Positions 31,974 to 40,670 are shown, counted from the stretch's first letter. The stretch is 49,082 nucleotides of DNA from UBA4874 sp002399435 (GCA_036823195.1 DAISGI010000019.1:1-49082); one strand, 5' to 3'. Notes: a model not told the origin generated them from the letters alone. Numbers and translations are program-made.

Positions 31974-33317
31974 TTGTCAGATGATCCTTTATTATGGTTG
32001 ATTCTGCTTCAGTTTATCTTTATCTTTTTCAATGCGATCTTTGCCTGCGCCGAGCTGGCCGTGGTCAGCATGAACGGCAACAAGCTCGCAAAGCTTGCCG
32101 AGTCCGGGGATAAGCGGGCTATCAGGCTTGCCAATCTGACGGAGCAGCCGTCCCGTTTTCTGTCGACGATTCAGGTCGGCATCACGCTGGTCAACCTGCT
32201 CAGCAGTGCCGTAGCTTCCAAGAACTTTTCCGAACGGCTGAAAATGGGGCTGATCCATATCGGGTTCAATATCCCTGCAAGGATGCTTGATGTGATCTCT
32301 GTAGCGGTCATCACCCTTATTTTAACATATTTTACCGTGCTGCTTGGAGAATTGGTCCCCAAACGGCTTGCCATGAACAAGGCGGAGCAAATTGCCCTTA
32401 GGATGTCCGGCCTGATTTATGTGGTATCCAAAATCTTTACGTCAGCCGTCTGGCTGTTCACCGTATCGACCAACGGGATCCTGCGTTTGCTAGGCATTGA
32501 TCCCCAGGCGGAGAATGAGGTGAACCCGGAGGAGGAAATCTGCCTGATGCTGGATGCCGGTGCGGAAAAGGGTACTATCCTGCCCGATGAGCAGGATATG
32601 ATTCAGAATATCTTCGAATTTGATGATATGTCTGTGGAGGAGGTCATGACCCATCGTACGGAAGCGTCGCTGTTATGGACGGAAGAATCCGATGAACAAT
32701 GGGAACGGACGATTACCGAAAGCAAGCATTCCATCTACCCTGTCTGTGCAGAAAGCCCGGACAATATTGTGGGAGTTTTGAATACAAAGGATTACTTCCG
32801 TCTGAAAGACAAGTCCCGTAAGGAAGTAATGAAGCATGCGGTAAAGGATGCTTATTTCGTCCCGGAAACAGCCCACGCGGATTTGGTGTTTCGTAATATG
32901 AAAAAATCCAGAGAGCATTTTGCCATCGTCGTGGACGATTACGGAGGAATGAGCGGAATTGTCACGATGAACGACTTGCTGGAGCAATTAGTGGGAGATC
33001 TGGACGACAACGCTTCCATGCCAAGGGAAGCTCCTCCCATTGAGCGTCTGGATTCCAGAACCTGGCGGATTCAGGGTACTGCGCAATTGGATGAAGTGGC
33101 TGAACAGCTCGGCGTGGAGCTCCCGGATGAGGATTATGATACGTTTGGCGGCCTGATATTTGGAATTCTCGGAACCATTCCCGCCGACGGGACCACCCCA
33201 ATGCTGGAGGAATACGGCCTGGTGATCAAAATCACCAAGATCAAGGAACGAAGGTTGATTAGTGCGGTTGTATGCCTGGCAGATGAGGAACAGCGAAACG
33301 AAGCAGAAAAAGAATAA
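31974..33317 (+). CDS. Hemolysin-family/CNNM-type membrane protein (DUF21, CBS pair, CorC_HlyC)
   Basis: 447 residues. DUF21/CNNM transmembrane domain in the first 190 residues (LLWLILLQFIFIFFNAIFACAELAVVSMN; VGITLVNLLSSAVASK; VAVITLILTYFTVLLGELVPKRLAMNKAEQIA), then a CBS pair (about 205-335; EVMTHRTEASLLW and DLVFRNMKKSREHFAIVVDDYGGMSGIVTMNDLLE) and a CorC_HlyC domain to the end. Members are implicated in Mg2+/Co2+ export or homeostasis; the haemolysin name is historical. The TTG at 31974-31976 is the start, with AGGAGGTTATCTT in front. Ends 66 nt before a bidirectional terminator. Confidence 0.93.
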   Translation: MSDDPLLWLILLQFIFIFFNAIFACAELAVVSMNGNKLAKLAESGDKRAIRLANLTEQPSRFLSTIQVGITLVNLLSSAVASKNFSERLKMGLIHIGFNIPARMLDVISVAVITLILTYFTVLLGELVPKRLAMNKAEQIALRMSGLIYVVSKIFTSAVWLFTVSTNGILRLLGIDPQAENEVNPEEEICLMLDAGAEKGTILPDEQDMIQNIFEFDDMSVEEVMTHRTEASLLWTEESDEQWERTITESKHSIYPVCAESPDNIVGVLNTKDYFRLKDKSRKEVMKHAVKDAYFVPETAHADLVFRNMKKSREHFAIVVDDYGGMSGIVTMNDLLEQLVGDLDDNASMPREAPPIERLDSRTWRIQGTAQLDEVAEQLGVELPDEDYDTFGGLIFGILGTIPADGTTPMLEEYGLVIKITKIKERRLISAVVCLADEEQRNEAEKE

Positions 33318-33384
33318 GAAGAGAAATAGCAAAATTACGAATGATATCAACCATATAGGAATAAAATAGAGCGGCCTATGCCGC

Positions 33385-33422
33385 AGCAAAAAAGCCACCC
33401 GGTTTAATGGGTGGCTTTTTGC
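33385..33422. terminator. Bidirectional terminator between corC-like gene and cysK
   Basis: Arms AGCAAAAAAGCCACCC and GGGTGGCTTTTTGCT around GGTTTAAT; T tracts on both strands serve the two convergent genes. Confidence 0.93.
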
Positions 33423-33455
33423 TGTGAAACATATGGGGAAGAAGATCTTCCCCTT

Positions 33456-34388
33456 TCAGTCCGAAAAGAGCGGGGTGGAAAGATATCTCTCTCCGGTATC
33501 CGGCAGCAGGACGACGATGTTTTTCCCTTCGTTTTCCGGCCGCAGGGCGATCTGTGTTCCCGCCCAAAGGGCTGCACCGGATGAAATGCCTACCAGCAGA
33601 CCTTCTGTTTTGCAGATCTCCCTGCCGGTTGCAAACGCATCCTCATTGGACACCGGCAGGATCTCGTCATAAACCTTTGTGTTGAGGACCTTCGGAACAA
33701 ATCCCGCACCGATCCCCTGGATTTTATGCGGGCCGGACGTTCCCTTCGAAAGCACCGGAGAACTGGACGGCTCGACAGCAATCACCTGAATTTCCGGATT
33801 TTTGGATTTTAGGAACTCCCCGACTCCCGTAATGGTGCCGCCGGTTCCGATCCCACTAACAAAGAAGTCCACTTTCCCATCGGTATCCTCCCAGATCTCC
33901 GGGCCGGTGGTGGTCCGATGGATGGCAGGATTGGCCGGATTGTCAAACTGCCCGGGAATAAAGGAATTTGGAATCTCCGCAGCGAGTTCGTTGGCCTTTT
34001 CAATGGCGCCTTTCATTCCCTTTGCCCCTTCCGTCAGGACAAGCTCTGCGCCGTACGCCTTCAGCAGCTTTCTCCTCTCCACACTCATTGTATCCGGCAT
34101 GGTAATGATAATGTGGTATCTCCGTGCCGCCGCAACGGAGGCAAGACCAATACCGGTATTGCCGCTGGTTGGCTCAATGATCACGGAATCCGGAGTCAAC
34201 TCCCCCTTCTCTTCCGCGTCATCGATCATAGCCAGTGCAACCCGGTCCTTTACGCTCCCTGCCGGATTGAAATACTCCAGCTTCCCGAGGATACCAGACT
34301 TCAGCCCATGCTTCTTTTCATAATTTCTAAGCTCCATTAAAGGAGTTCTCCCAATCAAATCTGTCACATTCTGAAATATCTTTGCCAT
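33456..34388 (-). CDS. cysK: Cysteine synthase A (O-acetylserine sulfhydrylase)
   Basis: 310-residue PLP enzyme making cysteine from O-acetylserine and sulfide. PLP lysine Lys47 in NPAGSVKDR, substrate loop TSGNTGIGLA (68-77), phosphate-binding GTGGTITG near 175 and PDTGERYLST near the end. Length is typical (about 305-320). AAAAAGGAGGGC precedes the ATG. Divergent from an Rrf2/CymR-like regulator; promoter and putative operator lie in between. CysE is not in the window. Confidence 0.97.
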   Translation of the reverse strand: MAKIFQNVTDLIGRTPLMELRNYEKKHGLKSGILGKLEYFNPAGSVKDRVALAMIDDAEEKGELTPDSVIIEPTSGNTGIGLASVAAARRYHIIITMPDTMSVERRKLLKAYGAELVLTEGAKGMKGAIEKANELAAEIPNSFIPGQFDNPANPAIHRTTTGPEIWEDTDGKVDFFVSGIGTGGTITGVGEFLKSKNPEIQVIAVEPSSSPVLSKGTSGPHKIQGIGAGFVPKVLNTKVYDEILPVSNEDAFATGREICKTEGLLVGISSGAALWAGTQIALRPENEGKNIVVLLPDTGERYLSTPLFSD

Positions 34389-34430
34389 TGTATTGCCCTC
34401 CTTTTTAATTTAACCTTTTCATATATGTTT

Positions 34431-34448
34431 AATATTGATTACAGTATT
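34431..34448. promoter_or_regulatory. Imperfect palindrome at the cysK start point, candidate Rrf2/CymR operator
   Basis: AATATTGATTACAGTATT has AATA..TATT outer arms and inner TG..CA arms and begins right after the -10 box of cysK, a repressing position. Assignment to the adjacent regulator is inference. Confidence 0.5.
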
Positions 34449-34477
34449 ATCATAATATGAGAGGGTTCTTTTGTCAA
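34449..34477 (-). promoter_or_regulatory. cysK promoter
   Basis: Minus strand TTGACA (34472-34477), 17 nt, TATGAT (34449-34454); leader about 55 nt. Confidence 0.8.
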
Positions 34478-34595
34478 CAGAATCCGCAAATTTAGTGAAA
34501 ATGATTGCCGGCGTCATCCATGTCAGTCCATGCCAAGTTTTCCCGACCAGCTGCTTCTTATCCATAACATCTATGACCTATCTTCTGTGCCGCTC

Positions 34596-34624
34596 TTGAC
34601 ATTCCTCTCATTATTACATATCAT
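34596..34624 (+). promoter_or_regulatory. Promoter of the rrf2-like gene
   Basis: TTGACA (34596-34601), 17 nt, TATCAT (34619-34624), about 30 nt from start point to ATG. The start region contains CATATCGTATAAGTATG, a weak inverted repeat. The rest of the 34478-34595 interval shows nothing specific. Confidence 0.78.
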
Positions 34625-34663
34625 TGAATACATATCGTATAAGTATGAAATGGAGACAACACT

Positions 34664-35110
34664 ATGAGAATTTCAGCAAAGGGCCGCTATGGTCTGGCCG
34701 CCATGATCCATATGGCTGAAAAGTACAACAGCGGCGAATATATTACCGTCATCAGCATTTCGGAAAACCTGGGGATTTCCAAAATTTATTTGGAACAGGT
34801 TTTTTCCCTTTTGAAAAGAGGGGATATTGTACGTTCCATAAAAGGCGCCCAGGGCGGATACCAGCTGACACGGATGCCGGGGCAGATCACCGTTCTGGAC
34901 GTTTTATCCGCGGTGGAGCTGTCCCTGTTTGAACCGACGGAGGAAACCGTACAGGAGAAGGCTCCGGATATTGAGGCAGCCATGCGGTATTCCGTGTTTG
35001 ATGTGCTGGACAGTGCCATCCGGGATACGCTGGACCGGATCACACTGTATGATTTGGTTGTGGAGGCAGAGAAGCACAAAAAGGGTCAGGGATACATGTA
35101 CTATATCTGA
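34664..35110 (+). CDS. Rrf2-family transcriptional regulator, CymR-like
   Basis: 148-residue winged-helix regulator: MRISAKGRYGLAAMIHMAEKYNSG..ISISENLGISKIYLEQVFSLLKRGDIVRSIKGAQGGYQLTR is the Rrf2 HTH and wing. There are no cysteines at all, so it cannot hold the Fe-S cluster of IscR/NsrR and fits the CymR type, which in Bacillus represses cysteine genes through a complex with CysK. Its divergent neighbour is cysK and a C-S lyase lies downstream, in agreement. GGAG ribosome site at 9 nt. An assembly gap begins 14 nt after its stop. Confidence 0.9.
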   Translation: MRISAKGRYGLAAMIHMAEKYNSGEYITVISISENLGISKIYLEQVFSLLKRGDIVRSIKGAQGGYQLTRMPGQITVLDVLSAVELSLFEPTEETVQEKAPDIEAAMRYSVFDVLDSAIRDTLDRITLYDLVVEAEKHKKGQGYMYYI

Positions 35111-35124
35111 TCCAGCTTATGGGC

Positions 35125-35224
35125 NNNNNNNNNNNNNNNNNNNNNNNNNNNNNNNNNNNNNNNNNNNNNNNNNNNNNNNNNNNNNNNNNNNNNNNNNNNN
35201 NNNNNNNNNNNNNNNNNNNNNNNN
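35125..35224. other. Assembly gap (100 N)
   Basis: Placeholder of unknown true length between rrf2 and the C-S lyase gene. Another small gene could be hidden here. Confidence 0.98.
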
Positions 35225-35292
35225 GTGGATATCTCACGGATCTCACTGGAAAACGGCAACTAACAAACGGAAACTGGAATGGAGGTTTCAAT

Positions 35293-36516
35293 ATGAAAAA
35301 TGGTTGTTCCAACAGGAAGTATGATTTTGACAAAATAACTGATCGCAGAAATACCGGCTCCGTGAAGTTCGATTCCGCTTCCGCACAGGGAAAACCAGAG
35401 GATATTCTTCCGCTTTGGGTAGCGGACATGGATTTTCCTGCACCACCCTGCGTGATTGACGCTTTGGTTAAAAGGAGCCAATACGGAATCTTCGGCTATT
35501 CGATATCCGGCAGCGAATATTTCAAAGTCCTTCGCAGCTGGTTCTCGGAACGGTTTGTCTGGGACACACAGCCGGAATGGGTGATTCAAACACCCGGTGT
35601 CGTTTTCGCTATTCACATCGCCGTACGCGCACTGACCGAAAAAGGCGACGCCATCCTGATTCAGGAACCGGTTTATCATTCGTTCTCCGAAGCTATTGGC
35701 GTGAATGACCGAAGGAAAGTCGTTAATCCGCTTGCTTTTTCAAAAGGAAGATATTCCATTGATTTTGAGGATTTTGAAAATAAAATCGTCCAAAATAAGG
35801 TAAAGCTGTTTATCCTGTGCAGCCCCCATAACCCGGTAGGCAGGGTATGGACAAGGGAAGAGCTGAAGCGCATGGGCGACATCTGCCTCAAACACGATGT
35901 AATCGTGGTCTCCGATGAAATCCATGCGGATTTTACCTATCCGGGACACCAGCATCACGTTTTTGCAGGACTGAATCCTGAATTTTCCAATAGATCCGTC
36001 ATCTGCACGGCTCCGACCAAGACCTTCAATCTCGCAGGCCTGCAGATCTCCAATATTTTTATTTCAAACCCGGACATTCACCGGAGGTTCCGGCAGGAAA
36101 TGCGAAAGTGCGGATCAAGATCGGTTAATCTCATGGGAATCATAGCCTGCCGGGCGGCCTATGAAGGCGGCGGCGAATGGCTGGATGAGCTGAAGCATTA
36201 TCTCTCCGGGAATTTGGGCTTCCTGCGGGATTTTCTCAGGGAAAGGCTGCCACAGATCAAGCTTGTAGAACCGGAAGGAACCTATCTTGTATGGCTGGAT
36301 TTCCATGCTCTTGGACTGGAAGAGAAAGAACTGGAGAATTTCCTGGTGAACCGTGCAGGTCTGTGGCTTGAGACCGGTACCTTATTCGGCGAGGGTGGCG
36401 AAGGTTTTCAGCGTATGAACATCGCCTGTCCCCGATCCTTCCTGGAAAAGGCCCTCCTCCATCTGGAGAATGCCGTCCGCAGTCTGTCGGATCATCAGAG
36501 TGAATCCTCAAAGTGA
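35293..36516 (+). CDS. MalY/PatB-type cystathionine beta-lyase (PLP aminotransferase fold)
   Basis: 407-residue class I/II aminotransferase-fold C-S lyase cleaving cystathionine or cysteine. Typical MalY/PatB sequence DRRNTGSVKFD at the start, LPLWVADMDFPAPP, FGYS, CSPHNPVGRVW (PLP-binding Asn), VVSDEIHADF (Asp pairing with PLP nitrogen), TAPTKTFNLAGLQ with the PLP lysine and the C-terminal RMNIACPRSFLEKAL with the carboxylate-binding Arg. ATG at 35293-35295 is preceded by GGAGG; the frame is open upstream only because of N. Probably co-regulated with the Rrf2-like gene. The stop lies in a 15-bp repeat array shared with the convergent ger operon end. Confidence 0.9.
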   Translation: MKNGCSNRKYDFDKITDRRNTGSVKFDSASAQGKPEDILPLWVADMDFPAPPCVIDALVKRSQYGIFGYSISGSEYFKVLRSWFSERFVWDTQPEWVIQTPGVVFAIHIAVRALTEKGDAILIQEPVYHSFSEAIGVNDRRKVVNPLAFSKGRYSIDFEDFENKIVQNKVKLFILCSPHNPVGRVWTREELKRMGDICLKHDVIVVSDEIHADFTYPGHQHHVFAGLNPEFSNRSVICTAPTKTFNLAGLQISNIFISNPDIHRRFRQEMRKCGSRSVNLMGIIACRAAYEGGGEWLDELKHYLSGNLGFLRDFLRERLPQIKLVEPEGTYLVWLDFHALGLEEKELENFLVNRAGLWLETGTLFGEGGEGFQRMNIACPRSFLEKALLHLENAVRSLSDHQSESSK

Positions 36517-36565
36517 ATCATCAGTAAGTGAGCCATCAGTAAGTGAGTCGTCAGTAAGTGAGTCC
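36511..36565. repeat. 15-bp tandem repeat, 3.7 copies, holding two convergent stop codons
   Basis: AAGTGAATCATCAGT, AAGTGAGCCATCAGT, AAGTGAGTCGTCAGT and a partial copy. The lyase stop TGA (36514-36516) is in unit 1 and the minus-strand TGA of the small ger gene (36551-36553) in unit 3. Confidence 0.9.
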
Positions 36566-36766
36566 CAGGGCATGCAGTATTCTCCACAGCACGACTGTCA
36601 CGCCCGGGACCTCCACACCGACTGCCTGCAGTACCGCCAGCACCAGTGCCGGGGAAAACAGCAGCAGAAACGCGGCTATGCCATGTCCGTCCTTCTTCCG
36701 GATCAGGGGAATCAGGTCCAGGAGTACAATCAGCGCAAATCCGGTGACGACCAATGCCAGGCTCAT
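36551..36766 (-). CDS. Small two-helix membrane protein, candidate D-subunit of the GerA-type receptor
   Basis: 71 residues with two membrane segments (about 2-21, SLALVVTGFALIVLLDLIPL, and 30-49, IAAFLLLFSPALVLAVLQAV) joined by RKKDGHG. The ATG overlaps the gerB stop (ATGA), so it belongs to the gerA-gerC-gerB operon. Small two-TM proteins encoded in or next to ger operons of Bacillus are known as D-subunits that tune germinant sensitivity; this matches by size, topology and location, not by a specific motif. Confidence 0.75.
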   Translation of the reverse strand: MSLALVVTGFALIVLLDLIPLIRKKDGHGIAAFLLLFSPALVLAVLQAVGVEVPGVTVVLWRILHALGLTY

Positions 36767-37899
36767 GTCCTGCCCCTCTTTTCCTTTGCCACAGGCTTAT
36801 TTCCGTCCGCCTTGGGCAGCTTTCTCCATTTGGCCAGGAGATCAGTCAGCAGCGGTATAAAAATTTCAAAAAACGTCCACACAATCGGCGTGCTTTCCGG
36901 GCCGGTGACGGCATACTGCACATCAGACGGCTGATGCATCGTGAGCCCATAGGCAGCCATCAGCGCACCGGCGGCCAGGGCCAGATGGCGGAAGGACCTG
37001 GTTTCCGTGAGCTGCGCAACTGCTGCCACCGAAACATACTGCAAAAAAGTAACCTTGAAAAACAGCAGCAAAACCAGTGCGATGACAAACAGGATTTCCA
37101 TGCGGCTTAGGGCATAGCCAAGATTGATCAGACGAAATGCCATCAGGGAGGGAAACGAAAACAAGTTTATCGTGATACCCAGCACTGCAATATCACGTAT
37201 CATAGTGATCAAAAAGAAGATTCCACCCATGAGAAAGCCGAGGTAAAGGTATTTGGAGACTTCCTTCCCGGATAATTGAACATTAGGCGTAATCATCAGA
37301 AATACCACCAGTTCACCAAAGGGAATTGTGGTAATGATATGGATGCCCTGTACATATTTCATAACCGGCTGATCCAACATAGGCAGGAAATTCTGCAGAT
37401 TCATCTGATCCTTCAGCAACAATACGGAAGCAGTCAATATAAGGATGGACAGACTGAAAAACAGAAAGCTGTACCGCGTAACCACCCGAATGCCAAACCG
37501 GACCGCCCAGCTCGACACGATCACACACATCACGAGCAGCACAACCAGGGGCGTCAGATCCATAATAGCAGATTTTGTAATTGCCCCCAGTTCAGAAAGA
37601 TTAAGGGATGTCAGTGCGACAAAGTACCATACATAAAGCAGCCCCAGAATTTTCCCTGCCACCCGGCCATATACTTCCTCAAAGATCTGAAGCAGATTTT
37701 TATCCGGGAACCGTACCATCAAGGTCCGGTATACCCACAGGACAGGAAGGAAACACACAATCCCGAACAGAATGACAATCCAGGAATCCTGCTTTGTCAC
37801 ATCCACAACAAACAAGGTCAGATACGAAGAAGCCTGCAGAAAGCAGACAATTGTGAAAAGGAACTGCGGGCCGGAAATCCGGGCCTTTTCAATCCTCAT
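36763..37899 (-). CDS. Spore germination protein GerB family (germinant receptor B subunit)
   Basis: 378-residue APC-superfamily membrane protein with about ten hydrophobic segments, starting RIEKARISGPQFLFTIVCFLQASSYL, followed by TKQDSWIVILFGIV, the GRVAGKILGLLYVWYF segment and VFLMITPNVQ. The B subunit binds germinant in the spore inner membrane. Start ATG 37897-37899 overlaps the gerC end by 11 nt. C-terminal tail is basic (EKRGRT). Order A-C-B is one of the common clostridial arrangements. Confidence 0.92.
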   Translation of the reverse strand: MRIEKARISGPQFLFTIVCFLQASSYLTLFVVDVTKQDSWIVILFGIVCFLPVLWVYRTLMVRFPDKNLLQIFEEVYGRVAGKILGLLYVWYFVALTSLNLSELGAITKSAIMDLTPLVVLLVMCVIVSSWAVRFGIRVVTRYSFLFFSLSILILTASVLLLKDQMNLQNFLPMLDQPVMKYVQGIHIITTIPFGELVVFLMITPNVQLSGKEVSKYLYLGFLMGGIFFLITMIRDIAVLGITINLFSFPSLMAFRLINLGYALSRMEILFVIALVLLLFFKVTFLQYVSVAAVAQLTETRSFRHLALAAGALMAAYGLTMHQPSDVQYAVTGPESTPIVWTFFEIFIPLLTDLLAKWRKLPKADGNKPVAKEKRGRT

Positions 37900-38921
37900 T
37901 TTGCTCCACTCCCATCTCCAGCGATTCCACAACCTGCCCGGTAGACGGAATCTGTACCCGGACTTTCACATCCAGCTCCGTTTCCGGAAACAAATGATCC
38001 CATTGTTTCTTCATTTTTCTCCACTTCCTGGGATACTTGCGGTATACAGACATACCGATCCCATAAATATCGGCATCCAAATCCCGCGCCAGTTCAAACG
38101 TATTTACGATGGATTTCCGGATCTCATTCCGGGAAGCCGCCACGAGATCACTCATCAGCTCATCCGGCGTAAATCCCTGAAATCCCTTCAGCTCACCAAC
38201 AACGGCGGACGCATCCACATTCAGCCTTACCTGTACCCTCCCGTCCTCCCGGAGTATGACATCCCTTTTGCAATCCAGGTTTGTAATGTTCATTTCCGCA
38301 GTCCCCGATTCGGACTTTGTTTTATATTTGCCAGCTTTCACATCCCCCATGGCCCAAATATATCCCGGTACATCCNNNNNNNNNNNNNNNNNNNNNNNNN
38401 NNNNNNNNNNNNNNNNNNNNNNNNNNNNNNNNNNNNNNNNNNNNNNNNNNNNNNNNNNNNNNNNNNNNNNNNNNNAACAGATCCAGATGATCCTTGATTC
38501 CCCCCTGCATTGCCAGATCCGACCCAATCAGCAGTGCCTGATTATGATCCAACATCAGGGTGCGGCTGCTGTCCCGGTCAATGTCCAATACCGCTCCCGA
38601 CACGGTATCTGCCGTACTTCTGACAAGAATTGTAGGCTTTTCATTAAGGGATCCGCCTCCACCGGGCGTTACGGCTCCCTTGGCTTCCGGTTTGCCGATC
38701 TGAAAGGCAATATTCATCTCATTACTTTTTTCCGCCTTGTCCAGCGAAATGCCGGTGACAATAAACATTTCATTCAGCTCCCGGCTGTCCCAGCAGCCGG
38801 ATAAAACCGCAGGGATGAGAAAGATCAGCAAAACAGCTGAGACAGCACGCCGGAAACGTGTTCTCCGGAATCGTGTTCTCCGGAATCGTGCCCTCCGGAA
38901 TCGCATCCCTGATGCCGTCAT
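37889..38921 (-). CDS. Spore germination protein GerC family (lipoprotein subunit), interrupted by an assembly gap
   Basis: N-terminal part: arginine-rich n-region built of four RFRRT-like repeats, hydrophobic core and lipobox LSGC with Cys43, then WDSRELNEMFIVTGISLDKAE, typical GerC domain 1, up to GIKDHLDL. C-terminal part after the gap: YIWAMGDVKAG and the Ger_x_C domain (NLDCKRDVILREDGRVQVRLNVDA..YPRKWRKMKKQWDHLFPETELDVKVRVQIPSTG). The two parts are in different frames across the 100 N, so the true gap is not 100 nt; by comparison with GerC proteins about 100 residues are missing. Start ATG overlaps the gerA stop (ATGA). No evidence that the gene itself is broken. Confidence 0.87.
38376..38475. 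other. Assembly gap (100 N) within gerC
   Basis: Placeholder of unknown size; coding frames on the two sides differ by one base with 100 N assumed. Confidence 0.98.
38851..38910. repeat. 15-bp tandem repeat in the gerC signal peptide, four copies
   Basis: Units CGGAAACGTGTTCTC, CGGAATCGTGTTCTC, CGGAATCGTGCCCTC, CGGAATCGCATCCCT; on the minus strand each codes for Arg-Phe-Arg-Arg-Thr-like pentapeptides in the n-region. Confidence 0.93.
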
Positions 38922-40561
38922 GGCGAATCCCCCTCCGGTCCGCCTTCTTCCTCTTCTTCCTCTGAATAGGGACGGGGCGGCACAAAGAAATGGTGTCTTT
39001 TGATATCACCGTGGGCAATGTACCTGGGACGCCGGGTCAAGGTCCAATGCGGCATACGAACTACCGAATCCTGAAGGTTCCGGGTCCAGGACAGCCCGTC
39101 AAAATAGGGGACCCCAAAGGAGGTAAGCGAAGCCAGATGAATCAAAAGGCCCAGAAGTCCCATGGAGATGCCATATATGCCTGCAAAGGCGGCAAGCGCG
39201 ATCATGATATAGCGTAAAATATAGGCGGAGTTGTTCTGCATGGGAATCAGGAAACTGGTTACCGCCGTAAGCGCCACGGTAATCACAGTGGGGGCCCCTA
39301 CCAGGCCTGCGTCCACGGCAGCCTCCCCCATGATCAGGGCTCCTACGATGCTGATGGCCTGGCCAACCGGGCGGGGAAGACGGATTCCTGCTTCCCGGAG
39401 GATATCGTAGGTAAACATCATAATGGAAACCTCCATAAAGGCGGGAAAGGGGGTCCCCTCCCTGGTATTTGCAAAGGTAAACAGGAGCTGGGTAGGGACC
39501 AGTTCCTGATGAAAGACGGTAAGGGCAATATAAACGGCGGGTAGGAATATTGTCATGAGATAGGCGATAAAGCGCAGCAGCCGGATCAGACTGGAATACA
39601 GCGGCCTGGCATAATAATCTTCTGCTGTCTGGAAACTTTCCACAAACAGCATCGGCGCCGTCAAAACAAAAGGCGTACCATCCACCAGAACGGCCACACG
39701 TCCTTCCAGAACCCGCGCCGCAATGACATCCGGTTTTTCACTGTAACCCACGGTGGAAAACAGGGAGAAAGGCGCGTCTTCGATATATTCCACCAGATAT
39801 CCCGATTCCAGGACGGAATCCAGATCCAGGAGGTCCAGACGGGTCTTTACCGTCTTCACTACCCGGGGATCGGCGACATCCTTCAGATACAGCAGGCTTA
39901 CGGCGGTTCGGGTTTTTTCTCCCATGTTCATCTGCTCAACGTGAAGCTGTCCGCTGCGGATTTTACGCCGGAGCATGGTGATATTGGTACGCAGATCCTC
40001 CGTAAACCCTTCCCGCGGACCTCGCACCACCGTCTCGGATTGCGGTTCGGTGATCTGCCGGTGTTCCCATCCCTCCGTATTGATGTCCAGGCCGCCGGGG
40101 CAATCCTCCAGAAGCAGTATGGTATGCCCGGACAAACAGCCTGACACCAGCTCCTCCATCCATTGCACCGGGCATGCGCTGGCAACATTCAGCACTTCCT
40201 GAGCAAGCACATCCAACAGATTCCCGCGTCCTTTCCCCGTTGGCAAATGAGTGTTTTCCCCGTTCCAGGCCATCAGGGGACGCATAATCGCTTCCGTCAG
40301 AATTGTATCGTTTACCATTCCGTTGAAATAGACCAATGCACCCGACAGACTTTTGTCCGGTCCAGTCCGGAAAGAATGGATTATCAGATCGCTGCTGTCA
40401 CTGAGCATGGCTTTCAGCGTGTTGAGATTCTGCGCAAGATCTTTCCCTATTTCCGTTTTGGTCTCCGTATCTTCCTTCTGCGCCTTCCGGTTCTCTTCGC
40501 GCTGTGTCCGGTTAGCATCCATCAAAAAGTGGATCTTTCGCATGATATATCCAAAAAGCAA
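38918..40561 (-). CDS. Spore germination protein GerA family (germinant receptor A subunit)
   Basis: 547-residue receptor subunit. Hydrophilic N-terminal domain of about 300 residues (LNTLKAMLSDSSDLIIHSF..GENTHLPTGKGRGNLLDVLAQEVL..LLEDCPGGLDINTEGWEHRQITEPQSE..VRGPREGFTEDLRTNI) and a membrane domain with about five segments (FIAYLMTIFLPAVYIALTVF, VGQAISIVGALIMGEAAVDAGL, VITVALTAVTSFLIP). All match GerA. TTG at 40559-40561 is preferred because AGAAGGA is 9 nt upstream; the ATG three codons earlier would sit directly against that site. C-terminal acidic tail EEEEEEGGPEGD. First gene of the A-C-B-D operon. Confidence 0.93.
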   Translation of the reverse strand: MLFGYIMRKIHFLMDANRTQREENRKAQKEDTETKTEIGKDLAQNLNTLKAMLSDSSDLIIHSFRTGPDKSLSGALVYFNGMVNDTILTEAIMRPLMAWNGENTHLPTGKGRGNLLDVLAQEVLNVASACPVQWMEELVSGCLSGHTILLLEDCPGGLDINTEGWEHRQITEPQSETVVRGPREGFTEDLRTNITMLRRKIRSGQLHVEQMNMGEKTRTAVSLLYLKDVADPRVVKTVKTRLDLLDLDSVLESGYLVEYIEDAPFSLFSTVGYSEKPDVIAARVLEGRVAVLVDGTPFVLTAPMLFVESFQTAEDYYARPLYSSLIRLLRFIAYLMTIFLPAVYIALTVFHQELVPTQLLFTFANTREGTPFPAFMEVSIMMFTYDILREAGIRLPRPVGQAISIVGALIMGEAAVDAGLVGAPTVITVALTAVTSFLIPMQNNSAYILRYIMIALAAFAGIYGISMGLLGLLIHLASLTSFGVPYFDGLSWTRNLQDSVVRMPHWTLTRRPRYIAHGDIKRHHFFVPPRPYSEEEEEEGGPEGDSP

Positions 40562-40597
40562 TCGAATCATTCCTTCTCATAGCTTTGCAAACATCCA

Positions 40598-40627
40598 TAG
40601 TATGATAGAAATGATTCGAAATCATGT
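40598..40627 (-). promoter_or_regulatory. Candidate sigma-G (forespore) promoter of the ger operon
   Basis: Minus strand CATACTA (40598-40604) equals the sigma-G -10 consensus CATNNTA; ACATG (40623-40627), 18 nt upstream, matches four of five bases of the sigma-G -35 GHATR. Leader to gerA about 30 nt. Confidence 0.6.
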
Positions 40628-40670
40628 ATTTTTTTCATTTATTCTCAAAATTTACGTATTACAAGTCTTT

